Shown: positions 23,011-35,200, counted from the first letter of the stretch. The stretch: 64,000 bases of DNA from Odobenus rosmarus divergens (GCF_000321225.1 NW_004450582.1:915148-979147), one strand, 5' to 3'. The notes: generated by a model not told the origin, from the sequence alone. Translations and numbers: made by a program.

Positions 23011-23674
23011 GACTGCGGGGACATAGGGTGAGTGGGGGAGATAAATAGGATGAGATTATTTATTGAGAAGAGGCCCCCAAAATCAATTAGCTGATATTAG
23101 CATACATGTTAATCATAAGCACATTTCTGTCAATTAGGCTGTGCTGCATATAGATTTTTCTATACAGTTCAGTTGTGTCAGCAATGTTTGGCAACGTTTC
23201 TAAAAAGAGGTTCTAGCATAAGTTTATCTTTTTTTTTTCTTTAAGGGAGAGAATATGGAAAACATAAATCTGCAATGAAATCAGTTATGAAATATTAAAC
23301 CTCTGCTGCTCAGAGTGACACTAAGCATGGTCTGGAAGATGGCCCGTCACATTTTAAAACACCCCTTAAATCAATGATGTAGAAAGTTTACAGTCTAAGG
23401 GCTGCCCAGGCAACTTGTCAACAACCTGGAAGGATGTACCTGATTTGCAGACACATACACAGGTCCTCACTGTGTGAAATCACACATAATTAAAATGAAT
23501 ATGATTTGACTTGCATCTGTCTGTTTCGTAATAAAATTGGAATGACCTTTGTTTATTATCTGAGGAAAGGGTCATTACAATTAAAAAGAAGTACTGAAAG
23601 ACAGCAAAAAGTCCCTTCTTACTGTACTCTGGCCTAGAATATTGAGCACTTAAAACTTTTATTGAAATTCTTTG

Positions 23675-23785
23675 CTTGTTGTCTACGAGCTCTCCTGGGA
23701 AGGGACTTGTTCATTTTGTATCCCTGTTAACATAGGTTAACATGGCACACAGTTAACTACTCAATAAATGTTTGTTGAGAACACA
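23675..23785 (+). repeat. L2 LINE 3' end
   Basis: GGAAGGGACTTGTTCATTTT and CTACTCAATAAATGTTTGTT are typical of the L2 3' end. Confidence 0.7.
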
Positions 23786-23844
23786 GCAGGATTGGGTCTC
23801 CAATGGTGAGTTTTAATCCTGACTACAGAGCTTACGAAACATAT

Positions 23845-23970
23845 AGATGCCTGAGGATTACCTCTCATCCGGAAGTGCTAGGGATGAGGGCCCAGGCATC
23901 TAGAAGCATAAAAAGCTTCACATTTATTTTATTGTACTTTGGCAGAAAATAAGAACCACTGATCTACAAA
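23845..23970. repeat. Possible MER5-class hAT fragment
   Basis: The GAGGGCCCAGGCATCTAGAA region and the end AAGAACCACTGATCT suggest a diverged MER5-type element. Weak. Confidence 0.4.
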
Positions 23971-25341
23971 TGGTGGTGGTCTCAGCTGATGGGACCAAAG
24001 ACAGAGTTCTCTTTTTTGACGGCTAAACATGTTTTTATTTGGATCAGTGCAGAAAGGCTACCAACAAAGAGGTTACTCAAATGGAGTCAACTGTCATATG
24101 TAAGGTCAGAGCAGCTATCTTTCCTATTTGTACTTTTTTTAAGATAGGAACTTATTCTGAAGGAGAAAATTCTGGAAGTTCATTTCCTCTCAAACCCAGT
24201 ACATTCTAAAAATGGTCTCCAGTTCCTAAAATGAACCGAAGGTATAGTCACATATATAAAGTCATCACATCTAGTTCGCAAAGGATTAAAGGTCTTTTCT
24301 GGGTTTCCATTTGGCAGAAATCCAGAGGTTGGTTTTAAAAGATGCCTTCTGAGGAAGGGACAGTCTCATTAAACAAACAAACAAACAAAAACCAAAACCA
24401 AACAAACTACCTTTCTCTCCAATGATGTAAAAAAAAAAAAAAAAAAAAATCCTTTGAGATAATTTGCAGCTAAACAAGCAACTTGAAGTGAAAAGGAAAA
24501 TCCAAACTCATTTTAAAAAACCTCATACACATTTTTCTTTTTAACTTCATATGTTTCAAAAAATATGTATTATTTTTCGAAAAGCTGACAAAAGCTAGCA
24601 CATACCCTCCTCAGCTTAACAGTCTTCCAAAGAGCACATCCAACTGCCATAAAACGCAAAAATGGATATTTAATTCAAGAGCCATATAACGTCTAGCTAC
24701 CTTTTCCCTGCTGTTTCACAGCATTTCATTATTTTGTTTAATAAGTTCATCTCCTCGAGAATTTTCTCTTCACCTCATATTATTAAAAGTAATAAGTTTT
24801 TCTGGACCGGGGGTTTCCCAACAGAAAAACCAATTTATGTGTGTCCTTCAATAATGACAGGAAAAGATTATTTCCCATTATATTGCATACTTTTCATATC
24901 ACCACCACAGCTTATCATTCAATAAATGTTACTCTGCAATTCTTCCCGTTCCTCAAGGAAGTTTAATTTCTGCATTAACCTGTTTTCGCTGGCCAACGCC
25001 TTACCAGAAAGCCTCTGTGTTGTAGCAGAATTAGTTCGTTAAAGAACCCATTTAGGAATCTCTTGTCAGTGATAAAATTGTCTTCAGTTAATAAAAGGAC
25101 ATAAAGTGAGTTTACATCTTGATCACACATACCTACTCCCACACTCACACTCACTTTCTGTTAATCGCACATTTTTCTCCATGAATGTGTTCTTTTGTAA
25201 TGAAAGGTAAATTAAACATTTATCTTCATAAAGGTAACTCATTCACACCTTCTGCATATAAAGACAGTTTTTGTGGCTGTAACTAGTATTATAAATAACA
25301 TTATCTTTACTCTGAAGAAAGATTTGCTGGCAATAATATAC
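23971..25341. other. DERA intron sequence with A/CAAA simple tracts
   Basis: It holds a (CAAA)n tract at about 24374-24390 and an A-run of about 21 bases at 24429-24449. No interspersed repeat or coding evidence was recognised otherwise. Confidence 0.45.
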
Positions 25342-25454
25342 CTTGTTTCCAGTTTTCCAGAAGAAATCTCTAATGGCCCGTAGCATTACTATAGCTACCG
25401 GGAAAGTGGCATTTACTGTTTCTTTTCCAGTAGAGGTCTTAATAAAATCTGATC
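25342..25454 (-). CDS. DERA: DERA coding exon with the Schiff-base lysine (third from last)
   Basis: Reading the minus strand, a pyrimidine-rich tract and AG (25455-25456) precede 113 coding bases, followed by a GT donor at 25341-25340. The exon starts two bases into a split glycine codon and then encodes 37 residues, from SDFIKTSTGK to FFWKTGNK. This is the core of the class I aldolase TIM barrel. The lysine in the FIKTSTG motif corresponds to human Lys218, which forms the Schiff base with substrate. The length, 37 residues before the next exon, places it at residues 214-250 of the 318-residue human protein. There is no frameshift or stop. The preceding exon must end with the first base of the glycine codon, and it was not seen. 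Confidence 0.97.
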
Positions 25455-26099
25455 CTAAAACAAAAGGAAAAAAAAAAAATCTCTGTGTTAATTAAAAACT
25501 TACTTCTTACACTTTTTAGTCAGTGAAAGAAATGAGCCATGTCAATTTTTTTCCTGAGGAACACAACTTTATTTTTCATTAGTTATTTGAAAAAGGAAAA
25601 ACAAAATCTCTCTTTGAAATAATTCTGTCCATACGTCCCCCTACCCCATTACTATAAGATGAATTAAATGAAGAATCAATTGGGTTCTCACTGATTCTTG
25701 GGGCCCCTGACTCCATATTTCCATATCATCAATGAAAATCAAGTTCGTTTATTTAATGCATAACTGAGATGAATCATACAACGTTATGCCCCATGCTTAG
25801 TATCATATATCATGACACTTGACTACAAAACCGGAGTGCCCACTCGTTGTCCCCTCATTTTCTTGTGCTTGATGGGAACTACACGGTACAGCTGTGACAG
25901 CACCAGAAGAATGATTTGTACTGCACTGTTCATTAACGAAAGCACTGTGTCTTCCAGCAAGATTAGGAGTTTCACAAAAGATATCATGCTATTTCATAAC
26001 CTACAAATACTTCAAACAACTTTGTCTCTCACATGGATCTTAAACCTACTGATGCAGTTTAACAGAATAGCACAAGGAGACAAAGAAATGATAGAGTTA
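25455..26099. other. DERA intron sequence upstream of the Schiff-base exon
   Basis: The acceptor's pyrimidine tract is visible on the minus strand at 25457-25485. No other element was recognised. The 105-codon plus-strand frame at 25812 is antisense to DERA and has no known domain. Confidence 0.4.
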
Positions 26100-26322
26100 A
26101 GATTCACTGTGTGCTATGCTCTATTCTAGGTGCTTTACAAGTAACAACTCAGTCATTCCTCACAGCAACTGTATAAGGTAAGTACTAATAACCCCATTTT
26201 AAAAGATGAAACTGAGATACAGAAAGGTTAAATAACCTGCTTGGGGTCACAGTTGTAAGTGAGGGGGGTAGAATTCTAACCAGAGAAATACAGCTTAACC
26301 AGTAGGCTATAGTGTCTCCAAG
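26100..26322 (-). mobile_element. MIR element
   Basis: The order GCTCTATTCTAGGTGCTTTA, ACCCCATTTTAAAAGATGAA, GGTTAAATAACCTGCTTGGG and AACCAGTAGGCTATAGTG is a full reversed MIR. Confidence 0.88.
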
Positions 26323-26395
26323 AAACTTGCCCGGGGTGACAAAGTCAGGTAGCCAAACAGAGATTCCATCTTTCATGTGGTTACCAACCCCCGAC

Positions 26396-26560
26396 ATGCT
26401 CAGTATGCGGACCACAGACCAGCAGCATGGGCACCACCAGGGCGCCTGCTAAAAATGCAGACTTAAGGGTCCTGTACTAGATTGACTGAAACAGAATTTG
26501 AATATAAACAAGGTTCCTAAGTGATTCTTGTGAAATACACAGCCCCAGCCTCCTGATTCT
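26396..26560. mobile_element. MER5-class hAT fragment
   Basis: GGACCACAGACCAGCAGCAT followed by CTAAAAATGCAGACTTAAGG and TAAGTGATTCTTGTGAAA follows the MER5A order. The right terminus is missing. Confidence 0.75.
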
Positions 26561-26739
26561 GTGGGACCATAGGTAAGGTTCATCTCTGAGATTCTCCCAA
26601 GGTCCATCAAAGAAGTGGTCAATAGAAGTGGGGGAAAGAAGGGGCTAAAATGTTCCCCTTTCGTTTCAAATGGAAAAGATACTTCCACAACTATTCTGTG
26701 GATGGAAAGGTTCAAATCAACACACCTTTAAGTAAATAC

Positions 26740-26850
26740 ACTGTATGTAAGACATAGTGGAAAATAAAACAACAAATAATTCAAGCCCGTGCCCTCAAAA
26801 GCATACATTCTAGGTACAGGTGGAGATGAAACATAAATCCTGGGTCATCA
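26740..26850 (-). repeat. L2 LINE fragment
   Basis: AAGCCCGTGCCCTCAAAAGC then ATACATTCTAGGTACAGGTG resembles the L2 3' UTR read in reverse. Confidence 0.55.
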
Positions 26851-27119
26851 CTTGATGAGCTAGCAGTCAGAAGATCTGGTTTCACCTCCCAAACTTTCAT
26901 GTCTGTAAAATACATCTGAAAACTCTTAGTTGCTTCATAGCTTTCATTCCTACAAAGAATTAAAAGTGACAATCTATGTGAAAGCACTCTGAAAACTCTC
27001 ATTTACAAATATAAATGGATCAAGGACTGAAGTAGGGTTTCAATAAAAACATGACAGAAATTCTGATTTATGAAAGCAGGTCATCAGAAGCCTTTTGTAG
27101 GCCCCCACTGGAAGAATTG

Positions 27120-27490
27120 GAGACATTGTCATGCATGCATTCATCTACCAAATATTCACTGAGTGCTTACTTACTATGTCCTAGAACTAAACAAAATAAT
27201 AAAGTTCCCACCCTTGTAAGATTTTCTAGAATAAAAAGACAATAAGCAAATAAATATATAATAAATGTCAGGTGGAGATAAGTTATAAAAAAAGCAATGT
27301 AATGAGTTAGAGAGTGGCAGAGTTGGGGAGAGGTAGCTATAGTTAAACATGGTTATCATAAAGGCATCTCTCAAGAGTAAAATTCAAATAGAGACTGAAT
27401 GAAAGGAATCTGTGAAAAGAACATCCATAAGCAGGGAAATGGCAAGTATGAAGGCCCTGAAGTAGGCATATGCTAAACTGATTAATGAAT
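27120..27490 (-). mobile_element. L2 LINE 3' fragment
   Basis: The text runs from ATTCACTGAGTGCTTACTTA through AAGACAATAAGCAAATAAAT to GTATGAAGGCCCTGAAGTAG, which is the reverse of the L2 3' end and ORF2 C-terminal part. Confidence 0.8.
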
Positions 27491-27964
27491 GAATGAATAG
27501 GATCACAGAACCAAGTCTTGTTCCCTATAACACCAGAAATAAAACAATCAAGGGGAAGAGATTAAAGCCTCCAAACAGATGTAAGAGGTGAGGGGAACAC
27601 CCCCAAAGAATTCACAATGAGACCACGATGTGCTTTCCTAAGGTGTGACACTGTCTTCTGAATCATTAGAAAGCTCTTGGGTACAACACCAGATATCATC
27701 TAAATTCTTTCAAGCACCCTAGAAGAGAAGATTATTACAAGTCCAAGGCCAAATTTGGAGACCTAAAAAAAAAAGGTATGGTCACTTAAAAATCACACAA
27801 TTTAAAGTTAACCAAAAGAGCCCAACTCCTTTGAAAGAGTTCAGAGTTAGGATAAGGGAGGAGACTCTCCTACTAACATATTTGAGAGGAGCAGAGCAGA
27901 ACACCTATCATGAGAGCAACAAGAGCCTACACACTGAGAGTAACAATGGCCTACACATCATGTG

Positions 27965-28078
27965 TTTGTCCCCCTTTCTTGATTGTATTTTAAGTACATT
28001 TGAGGGCAGGTGCTGTATCTTTCTGTGAACTCTGTATCCCCAGAGCATGACAAACATGCAAGTCTCAATAAGAATTTC
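27965..28078 (+). repeat. L2 LINE 3' end
   Basis: TTGAGGGCAGGTGCTGTATC, TCTGTATCCCCAGAGCATGA and a CAATAAGAATTT end match the L2 3' terminus. Confidence 0.75.
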
Positions 28079-28157
28079 GGATGGATGGACAGATAGATGG
28101 ATGGATGGACAGACGAATGGATGGAGGGATGGCTGGATCAATTGATAGATGGATGGC
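28079..28157 (+). repeat. (ATGG)n imperfect microsatellite
   Basis: About 20 tetranucleotide units of ATGG/ATAG/ACAG type directly follow the L2 3' end. It probably grew from the short tandem tail of L2. Confidence 0.9.
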
Positions 28158-29709
28158 CACAGCTACCCAAGAAAAAGCAAACTACAGTATTTCCCATCTT
28201 TAACTGACGAATGGGAAAGGGAAGACAGTTTTGAGTTTCATTCCAGTTCAGATAACAAAACTGGACAGGTGGCTCAGAATATATCATTTTATTTATTTTT
28301 AAGTAAATTTTAAATTTTAGAACGGAAGTAAAGCTACAGAAACATCAAGGTAGTATAGAGTTTCCATATACCCTACACCCAGTTTCCCTTATTATTAACA
28401 TGTTACAATTAATGAACCAATATAGACATATTACTATTAACCCAAATCCATACTTTATTTAGATTTCCTTAGTTTTACTTAGAATCCAATCTCATTCAGG
28501 ATACTCTGATATGTACATTTATCATATTGCCATGGGTTCCCCTTGGCTGTGTCAATTTCTTGGACTTGCCTTATTTTTATGACCTTAACAGTTTTGAGGA
28601 GTACTGGTCAGGTATTTTGCAAAATCTCCCTCAACTGGGACTTGTCTGACATTTCTCTCATGATTAAACTGGGGTTATGGGTTTCTGGGGATGAAGACCA
28701 TAGAGGTAAAGTGCCATTCTCACCAAATCATATCAAGTATACCTACCATCAACATGATCTACCACTGTTGATGTTGACAGTAAGAACTTGGGAGGAAGTG
28801 TTTGCCAGGTTTCTCTATTGCAAAGTCACTTTCTTTTCCCTATCTTCCATACTGTACCCCTTGGAAAGAAGCCCTTATCTGTATCCCACACTTAAGGAAT
28901 GAGGAATTATAATTTACCACCTTTGGGGGGAATAACTATATAAATTATGAGGACTTTTTTGCATGGGAGATTTGTCTCCTCTCATTTACTTATTTACAAT
29001 CATTTATATCAGTACAGACACAAAGACACTTATATACTTGGGTTTATAATCCAATATTACTTTATTTCATTGCTCAAATGGTTCTACCTTTGGCCTCTGG
29101 GGGCTCTTTCAGTTGCTTCCTATCTTCCTACGACATACCTCCATCACATAGAATTTTTGTTTTTTACAGCACTTCCTTTGGTATTGCCAAATGCTCTGGG
29201 CTTATCTTTTAGGCCCTCTGCCCCACTCCCAGAATAAGCCGTTTCTCCAAAGAGCCCTAGTTCCTCTTATTAGAGAATGGTATTAGAACCCAAAATCTGG
29301 GTGCTAGGTGTACTCATTGCTACTGCACAGTCTTGTTTCCAGCTCTCTCTGCTGACTAGCCAGGAAATCTGTGTATCCTAACCCATTTATATACACACAT
29401 CTTTTAATAATTCCACATTTATCTACATCTATATAGATATAACTAAACATGCATAATACTGATGACTCCAACTCTGACCCATTACTACATGGATCATTCC
29501 AGCCCCCTCCCCTTCTTTATCTGTAAACTCCCACCTCCCACTTCAACAGTGAGAATGTCACCCCTTTATTTAATTGTTCACATCCAGTATCCGCATACAG
29601 CGCTACCAGAAGTGTTACCTATACCATGGGAAACAACTGTATCAACTACTGCACAGTGCTTATGTGCACTTTCCCGTGTCTTTAGCTTTATAGCCCACCC
29701 TCACTTATA

Positions 29710-29880
29710 GATTACTTATTTATTTGAAAGAGAGAGAAAGAGCAGATGAAGCGGCAGAGGAGGAGGGAGAAGCAGACTCCCGCTGAGCAGGGAGCCCAAG
29801 GCAGGGCTGGATCCCAGGACCTGGAGATCATGACCTGAGCCGAAGGCAGATGCTTAACAAACTGAGCCACCCAGGCGCCC
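29710..29880 (-). mobile_element. CAN-SINE inserted in L1 3' UTR
   Basis: The reverse head (GAGCCACCCAGGCGCCC) ends at 29880. The 18-base target-site duplication AGCCCACCCTCACTTATA at 29692-29709 recurs with one mismatch at 29881-29898. The CpG-rich head suggests a young copy. Confidence 0.97.
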
Positions 29881-30962
29881 AGCCCACCCTCATTTATAAT
29901 GTTATGTAGGTCACCACCTTTTTTCCTACCTCCTTCAGGGAGGCTGTTTCAGATATTTGTAATACAGTAAATTCTTTGCTCACAGTCCACATTCTATCCT
30001 GGAATCCCCTGATCACGTAAACGATTTTTTTAATTTGCATACATTAAAGTTCACTCTTTGCGGAGCTTCTAGTAGTTCTGACAAAGGTACAGTGTCGCAC
30101 ACGCATCATTACAGGATCGCACAGAACACTTTCACCAAGAGAAAAACCCACGTGCACCACATTTTCATCTTCCCCCACCCACGCCAGCAACCACTGATCA
30201 TTTTACTATTGCAACCGTTTTGCCTTTTCCAGAATGTCATGTGTGGGAATCATACAGCCTTTCAGACTGCCTTTTCACTGAGCAATATGCATTTAAGGTT
30301 TACTCATGCCTTTTCATGGCTTTATAATTCATTCTTTTTATTGATAAATAATATTCCATTGCATGGATGTACCCCAATTTGTTTATCAATTCACCTATTA
30401 GGGGATATCTGGGTTGCTTCAGTTTTTGGCAATTACAAATAAAGTTGCTACAAACATTCATATGCAGGATTTTGTGTGGACATAAATTTTCAAATCAGTT
30501 GGGCACATACTGAGAGGGGCAAATGCTAGATTATATGGTAAGACCATATTTTATTTTGAAAGAAACTGCCAAATTATATTCCAAAGTAGCTGTACCATTT
30601 TATATTCCCAACAGCAGTGAATCAGAGTTCCAGATGCTCTATATCCTCACTAGCAATTGGTGTTATCAGTTTTTGGATTTATCCAATCTATTAGGTGTAC
30701 ATATAGATTACATACATATTTTTGTTAGATTATACCCAAGTAATCAATTTATGGATTGCTTTTATAAATGATAGTTTTTTTGAATTTCAAATTCCAATTG
30801 TTCACACTGCTGGTAGATAGGAAAGCAAGAGACTTTTTATATTAACTTTGTATTATGCCACCTTGGTAAACTCAGTAGTTTTCAAGAGTTTGTTGGTCTG
30901 GGGGTGCATTTTCTCCACAGACATGTGCTCTGTGAACAAAGACAATTTTATATCTTTCTTCC

Positions 30963-31406
30963 TGTATTATTTCTTGTGGTGGTTGTAACAAATTATAACA
31001 AACTTGATATCTTAAAGCAACAGAAATTTATTTTCTCACAGTTCTGTAGGGCAGATGTCCAAAATCAAGTTGTGAGCAGGGCTGCACATCTTGTGGAGGC
31101 TCTAGAGAAAAATCTGTTCCCTAACTCGCCCAGCCTCTTAGAGCTGCCAGCATTCCTCGGCTGCGTCACTCAGACCTCTGCCTCCATCTTCACATTGCCT
31201 TCTCTTCTGGGTAGAAACTGCATCTTGCTCTGCCTCTCTCTGATAATAACATTTGTGATGGCATTTGGATTGGATAATCACTTCATCTCAAGATCCTTCA
31301 TTTAACCACATCTGCAAAGACCCTTCTTCCCAAATGAGGTAACAGTCACAGGTCCTGGGGGTTAGGATATGGACATATCTCTGGGAGCCATTATTAGCCT
31401 ACCCCA
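30963..31406 (-). mobile_element. Solo LTR, ERVL-MaLR (MLT1/MST-like), inside L1
   Basis: The element starts TG and ends CA and is flanked by the 5-base duplication CTTCC (30958-30962 and 31407-31411). The interior contains ACAGAAATTTATTTTCTCAC, CCTCTGCCTCCATCTTCACA and ACATCTGCAAAGACCCTTCT, landmarks of MaLR LTRs read in reverse. No internal retroviral sequence is present. Confidence 0.88.
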
Positions 31407-32320
31407 CTTCCCAATTCGTACTCTTCTAATACCCTTCTTCTGTCTTCTTGCACTAGCTAAGACTCTCCAGTACAATGTCGAATAGGAACATATTTGGTTT
31501 ATTCTTAGGGCGACTTTAGGGGAATAGTGTCCCATTTCTCATAAGCGTGTTAGCTAAAGTTTGTAGATGTTCCTTATCAAGCTAAGGACGTTCCCTAGTA
31601 TTCCTAGTTTGCTGAGAGCTTTTATTATAAATACATGTTAGAATCTGTCAAATACCTCATCTGTGTCCTTTGATATGACCATATAATTCTTCCCCTGTAG
31701 TGTATTGATATGGTGGATGACATTACACTGAACCAGCTTGCATACCTGGAGTAAATCCCTCTTGGTCATGGCATATAATTTTTATACATTGTTGAGCTCA
31801 TTTTGCTAATATGTTGTTGAGGATTTTGCACCTATGTTCATGAGTGATACTGATCTATAGTTCTCCTTTCTTGCAATGTCTTTATGTGGCTTTGGTATTG
31901 GGGTAATGATGGTCTCACAGAGTGAGTACTCACCTTCAATTTTCTGGAAGAGATAGAGAATTGGTAATATTTCTTACTTAAATGTTTAGTAGAATTCATC
32001 AGTGAAACCATCTTTAGCCAGTGCTTTCCTCTTTGGAAATTTTTAATTTTTCAATAATTTATTAAAGTATTAAATAAATAATAAAATTATAATATTCTAG
32101 AATTAAAATATAGTTTTATAACAGGTTACAACATACTTAATGTAAATAAATATGTGCTTACATATTATTATGTATATTTACAAACTAAATTAAAATTAAA
32201 ATTAAAATAATTTGTTTAATAGATATGGGCTTATTTGGATTATTTCTCCCTGCATATATTAATCCAACTTGAAAATTAACAATCATTTTAAAAGTGGTCT
32301 AAATGCACTAGTTAAAATTA

Positions 32321-32830
32321 GAGATTAACAAAAAACAAGACCCTTCTATACACTGTTTATGAGAAATTGACTTTAAAAATAAATTTTTAGAAGGTTAAAA
32401 ATAAAGGGATGGGAAAAAGATACACCATTAATCAAAGTAAAGTAAAGTACCCATATTAATTTCAGACAAAGCAGACTTCAGAAAAAGGAATATTATCAGG
32501 GATAAAAAAGGGTATTACATAATGATAAAGGGGTCATTTCTCCAAGGAGACATAACAATCCTAACACGTATGCATCTGATAATGGAGCATCAAAATATGT
32601 GAGGCAAAATCTGGTGGAACTGAAAAAAGAAACAGACAAATCTATTATAGCTGGAGACTTCAAAACCCCTCTCTCAGTTATTGATAAACAGGTAGAATAA
32701 TAGCATTATCAATTATCATGATCAAACTGATATTTACAGAAAATTTTAAAAACCAAAAATAACAGCAGACTACATATTCTCAAGTTCACATAGGACATTC
32801 ACCAAGATAGGGCTTTTTGCCTTATTTTTT
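32321..32830 (+). mobile_element. L1 ORF2 endonuclease-region fragment in opposite orientation
   Basis: AGGGATGGGAAAAAGATACA, CTAACACGTATGCATCTGAT and AGACAAATCTATTATAGCTG belong to the 5' part of L1 ORF2 and read in the plus orientation, whereas both neighbouring L1 blocks read in the minus orientation. It is degraded by several frame breaks. Confidence 0.8.
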
Positions 32831-32882
32831 CTTTCTTTCTTTCCTTCCTTTCTTTCTTTCTCTTTCTCTCTTTCTTTCACCT
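32825..32882 (+). repeat. (TTTC)n pyrimidine tract
   Basis: An imperfect TTTC/TTCC repeat sits exactly at the junction between the plus-oriented and minus-oriented L1 blocks. Confidence 0.9.
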
Positions 32883-35200
32883 CTTTTTCTGCCTTCTCTG
32901 GCTTTCACTGAACATTTTATATGGTTCCATTTTATCTCCTCTCAGCATATCAATTATACTTTCTTTTGTCCATTTTTTTACTGGTTGCCCTAGAGTTTTC
33001 AATGTACATTTTTAACAAATTTAAGTTTACCTTCAAATAATACTCTACCACTACACAGGTATTGGAGGTACCTTTAACGAAGTATTTCTAATTCCTCCCT
33101 CCTGGTCCATTCATGTGGTATTAATCACCCAGGACATTATTGCTATTATTTTAAAGAGTTATCTTTTAGGTCAATTGAGAAAGAAAAGTGATTTATTTTT
33201 ATTCTTCATGTATTCCTTCTCAGATATTCTTCCATTTTTTAATGCAGATCAGAGTTTCTGACATATATCATTTTCCTTCTCCTTAAAGAATTTCTTTTAA
33301 CATTTCTTACAGGGCAGGTCTGCTGGCAATCTATTCCCTCAGTTTTTTATGTCTGAACTCTTTCACTTTTGAAGGATAATTTCACCAGATACAGATTTTT
33401 TGCTTGGGCTTTTTTTTTTCTTTGAACATGTAAGTACTTCACTCTACTCACTTCTTGCTGACATGGCTTCCAGTGAGAAGTCTACTATAATTATTTCCTT
33501 TTTCTTCTGTAGGTAAGGTGTTTTCTTTCTCTGGCTTTTTTCAAGATTTTCCATTTGTCTTTGGTTTCCTTCAGGTTGATTTTGACATATTTAGGTGTGG
33601 TTTTTTTGTTTGGTTTGGTTTTTCCCTATTTATCCTGTGGTGTTCTCTGAGCTTCCTGGATCTGTGGTTTGGTTTCCTTCCTTCCTTCCTTCCTTCCTTC
33701 CTTCCTTCCTTCTTCCTCCCTCCCTCCCTTCCTTTAAAAGATTTTTTTTTATTTATTTGACAGAGAGAGAGACATTGAGAGAGGGAACACAAGCAGGGGC
33801 AGTGGGAGAGGGAAAAGCAGGTTTCCCGCCGAGCAGGAAGCCCGATGTGGGGCTCAATCCCAGAACCCTGGGATCATGACCTGAGGTGAAGGCAGACACT
33901 TAACAACTGAACCACCCAGGCGCCCCTATGGTTTGGTTTTCTGTCATTAATTTTGGAAAATTCTTGGCCATTAATTCAAACATGTTGTCTGCTCCATTTT
34001 CTCTTTCTTTTTCTGGTATTCCAATTATACATATGTCATACCTTTTGAAATCATCCCTCAGTTTTGTTTTTCTCGTCCTTTTATCTCTTCACCTTTCAGT
34101 TTTGAAGGTTTCTTTGGCTCTATCTTCATGGTCACTGATTCTATCCAGTCTTCTAATGAGCCCATCAAGGTATTCTTCATTTCTGCTCCAGTATTTCTGA
34201 TTTCTAGCTTTTCCTTTGGAGTATTTCTTAGTTTCTATCTCTCTGCTTACATGACCTATCATTCTTTCATGTTGTCTATTTTTTCCATTAGAATTATTAA
34301 CATATTAGTCACAATTATTTTAAATTTCTCCTTCTGGGAATTCCAAAATCTATGTCATGTGTGAATGTGATTCTGATGCTTGTTTTGTCTCTACAGACTG
34401 TGTTTTTTCTTGCCTTTTAGCATCTCTTATAACTTGTTGTTGGAAGCCAGACATGACATATTAGGAACGGAGATAAACAGGCCTTTCGTGTGAGATTTTA
34501 TGCTAATCGGGCTAGGAGCTAGACTGTATTTTACATCTACTGTAGTCACCAGTGCCAAAGTCTTCAGTGCAACAGTATCCTTGTTTTTGTCCGCCCTGTT
34601 TATTACTCTAGGCTTCCTAAGTCTTTCTCCTCAGAGAGAGTCTCTGTCTTTAAGCTCTGTTAGTTGTAATCCATTAGATTACTGGAGTTCTGTTGGTGTG
34701 GTGATAATGTATAGGGGAGAGCAAGTATTTCATAATCCTATGATTAAACTTCAGTCTTTTAGTGGACCCATTCATGTCTCTAGGTTGTAACCTTCACAAA
34801 GTGTCCTAGCTTTTCTCTCCCGCTTTGATGAGCCAGGAAGAGGGAAAGGGAAATGCTCGTCCAGGTGAGATAAGATTCTAGCAAAATCTTTTGCCCTGGA
34901 GAGAAGGTGTCTGTTAAGGAGAATGCTTTGTTACATATTTTGCAAAGATTATCTTCCCCTCCCCCTGCCACAGACAAGAGAAGATCTTTCTCGGGTCTTC
35001 ACCTCAAGAACCTGGGGTTCCTGGAAGTAAGACCCACAAAAGTGCCGGAGCCACACTCAGCTTTCAACAGTTGTTAAAATTATCATTTAAGTGTTCTTAC
35101 CCGCTTATGACTCTAGCAGATCTTGGTTGACTCTCAGGAGTCACTATCTCTCCAGACTTTGAAGTGGCAGTTTGCCCTGAGACCTAAGTTCTTTAGGAAG
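32883..35200 (-). mobile_element. Ancient L1, ORF1/5' region
   Basis: The plus strand shows antisense L1: GGTTGCCCTAGAGTTTTCAA, TTTGAAGGATAATTTCACCA, CTTCCTGGATCTGTGGTTTG and GAATGTGATTCTGATGCTTG appear in the right order. The part near 33300-33480 is homologous, in reverse, to the plus-strand L1 at about 59.6-59.8 kb. A CAN-SINE interrupts it at 33676-33926. The limit at 35200 is approximate. Confidence 0.8.
33676..33926 (-). mobile_element. CAN-SINE whose tail became a (GGAA)n microsatellite
   Basis: The reverse head GAACCACCCAGGCGCCCC ends at 33926. The left end is about 60 bases of CCTT/CCTCCC repeat, meaning GGAA units in place of the plain A-tail. TGTGGTTTGGTTT (33663-33675) and TATGGTTTGGTTT (33927-33939) are the target-site duplication, so the tract lies inside the insertion. 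Confidence 0.95.

Larger units (their letters stand above)
28285..32280 (-). mobile_element. Ancient L1, 3' UTR through reverse-transcriptase region
   Basis: The plus strand is the reverse complement of an old L1. The 3' UTR part spans about 28285-30020 (landmarks GAGTACTGGTCAGGTATTTT and TTAAACTGGGGTTATGGGTT). ORF2 spans about 30030-32280 (landmarks CAGAATGTCATGTGTGGGAA and TTGTTGAGGATTTTGCACCT). A CAN-SINE (29710-29880) and a solo LTR (30963-31406) have inserted. No long frame survives; the ORFs of 80-135 codons here are translations of the wrong strand. Confidence 0.88.

Noticed and set aside
28079..28157. Regularly spaced repeat resembling an array
   Set aside because: It is a tetranucleotide microsatellite; there are no spacers and no CRISPR-type repeats.
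30035..31305. Several plus-strand ORFs of 80-135 codons
   Set aside because: They are the wrong-strand translation of an old L1 ORF2 and a solo LTR.
32883..35200. Possible separate gene with serine/phenylalanine-rich ORFs
   Set aside because: The order of landmarks matches the antisense of an L1 ORF1/5' region, so the ORFs are repeat-derived.
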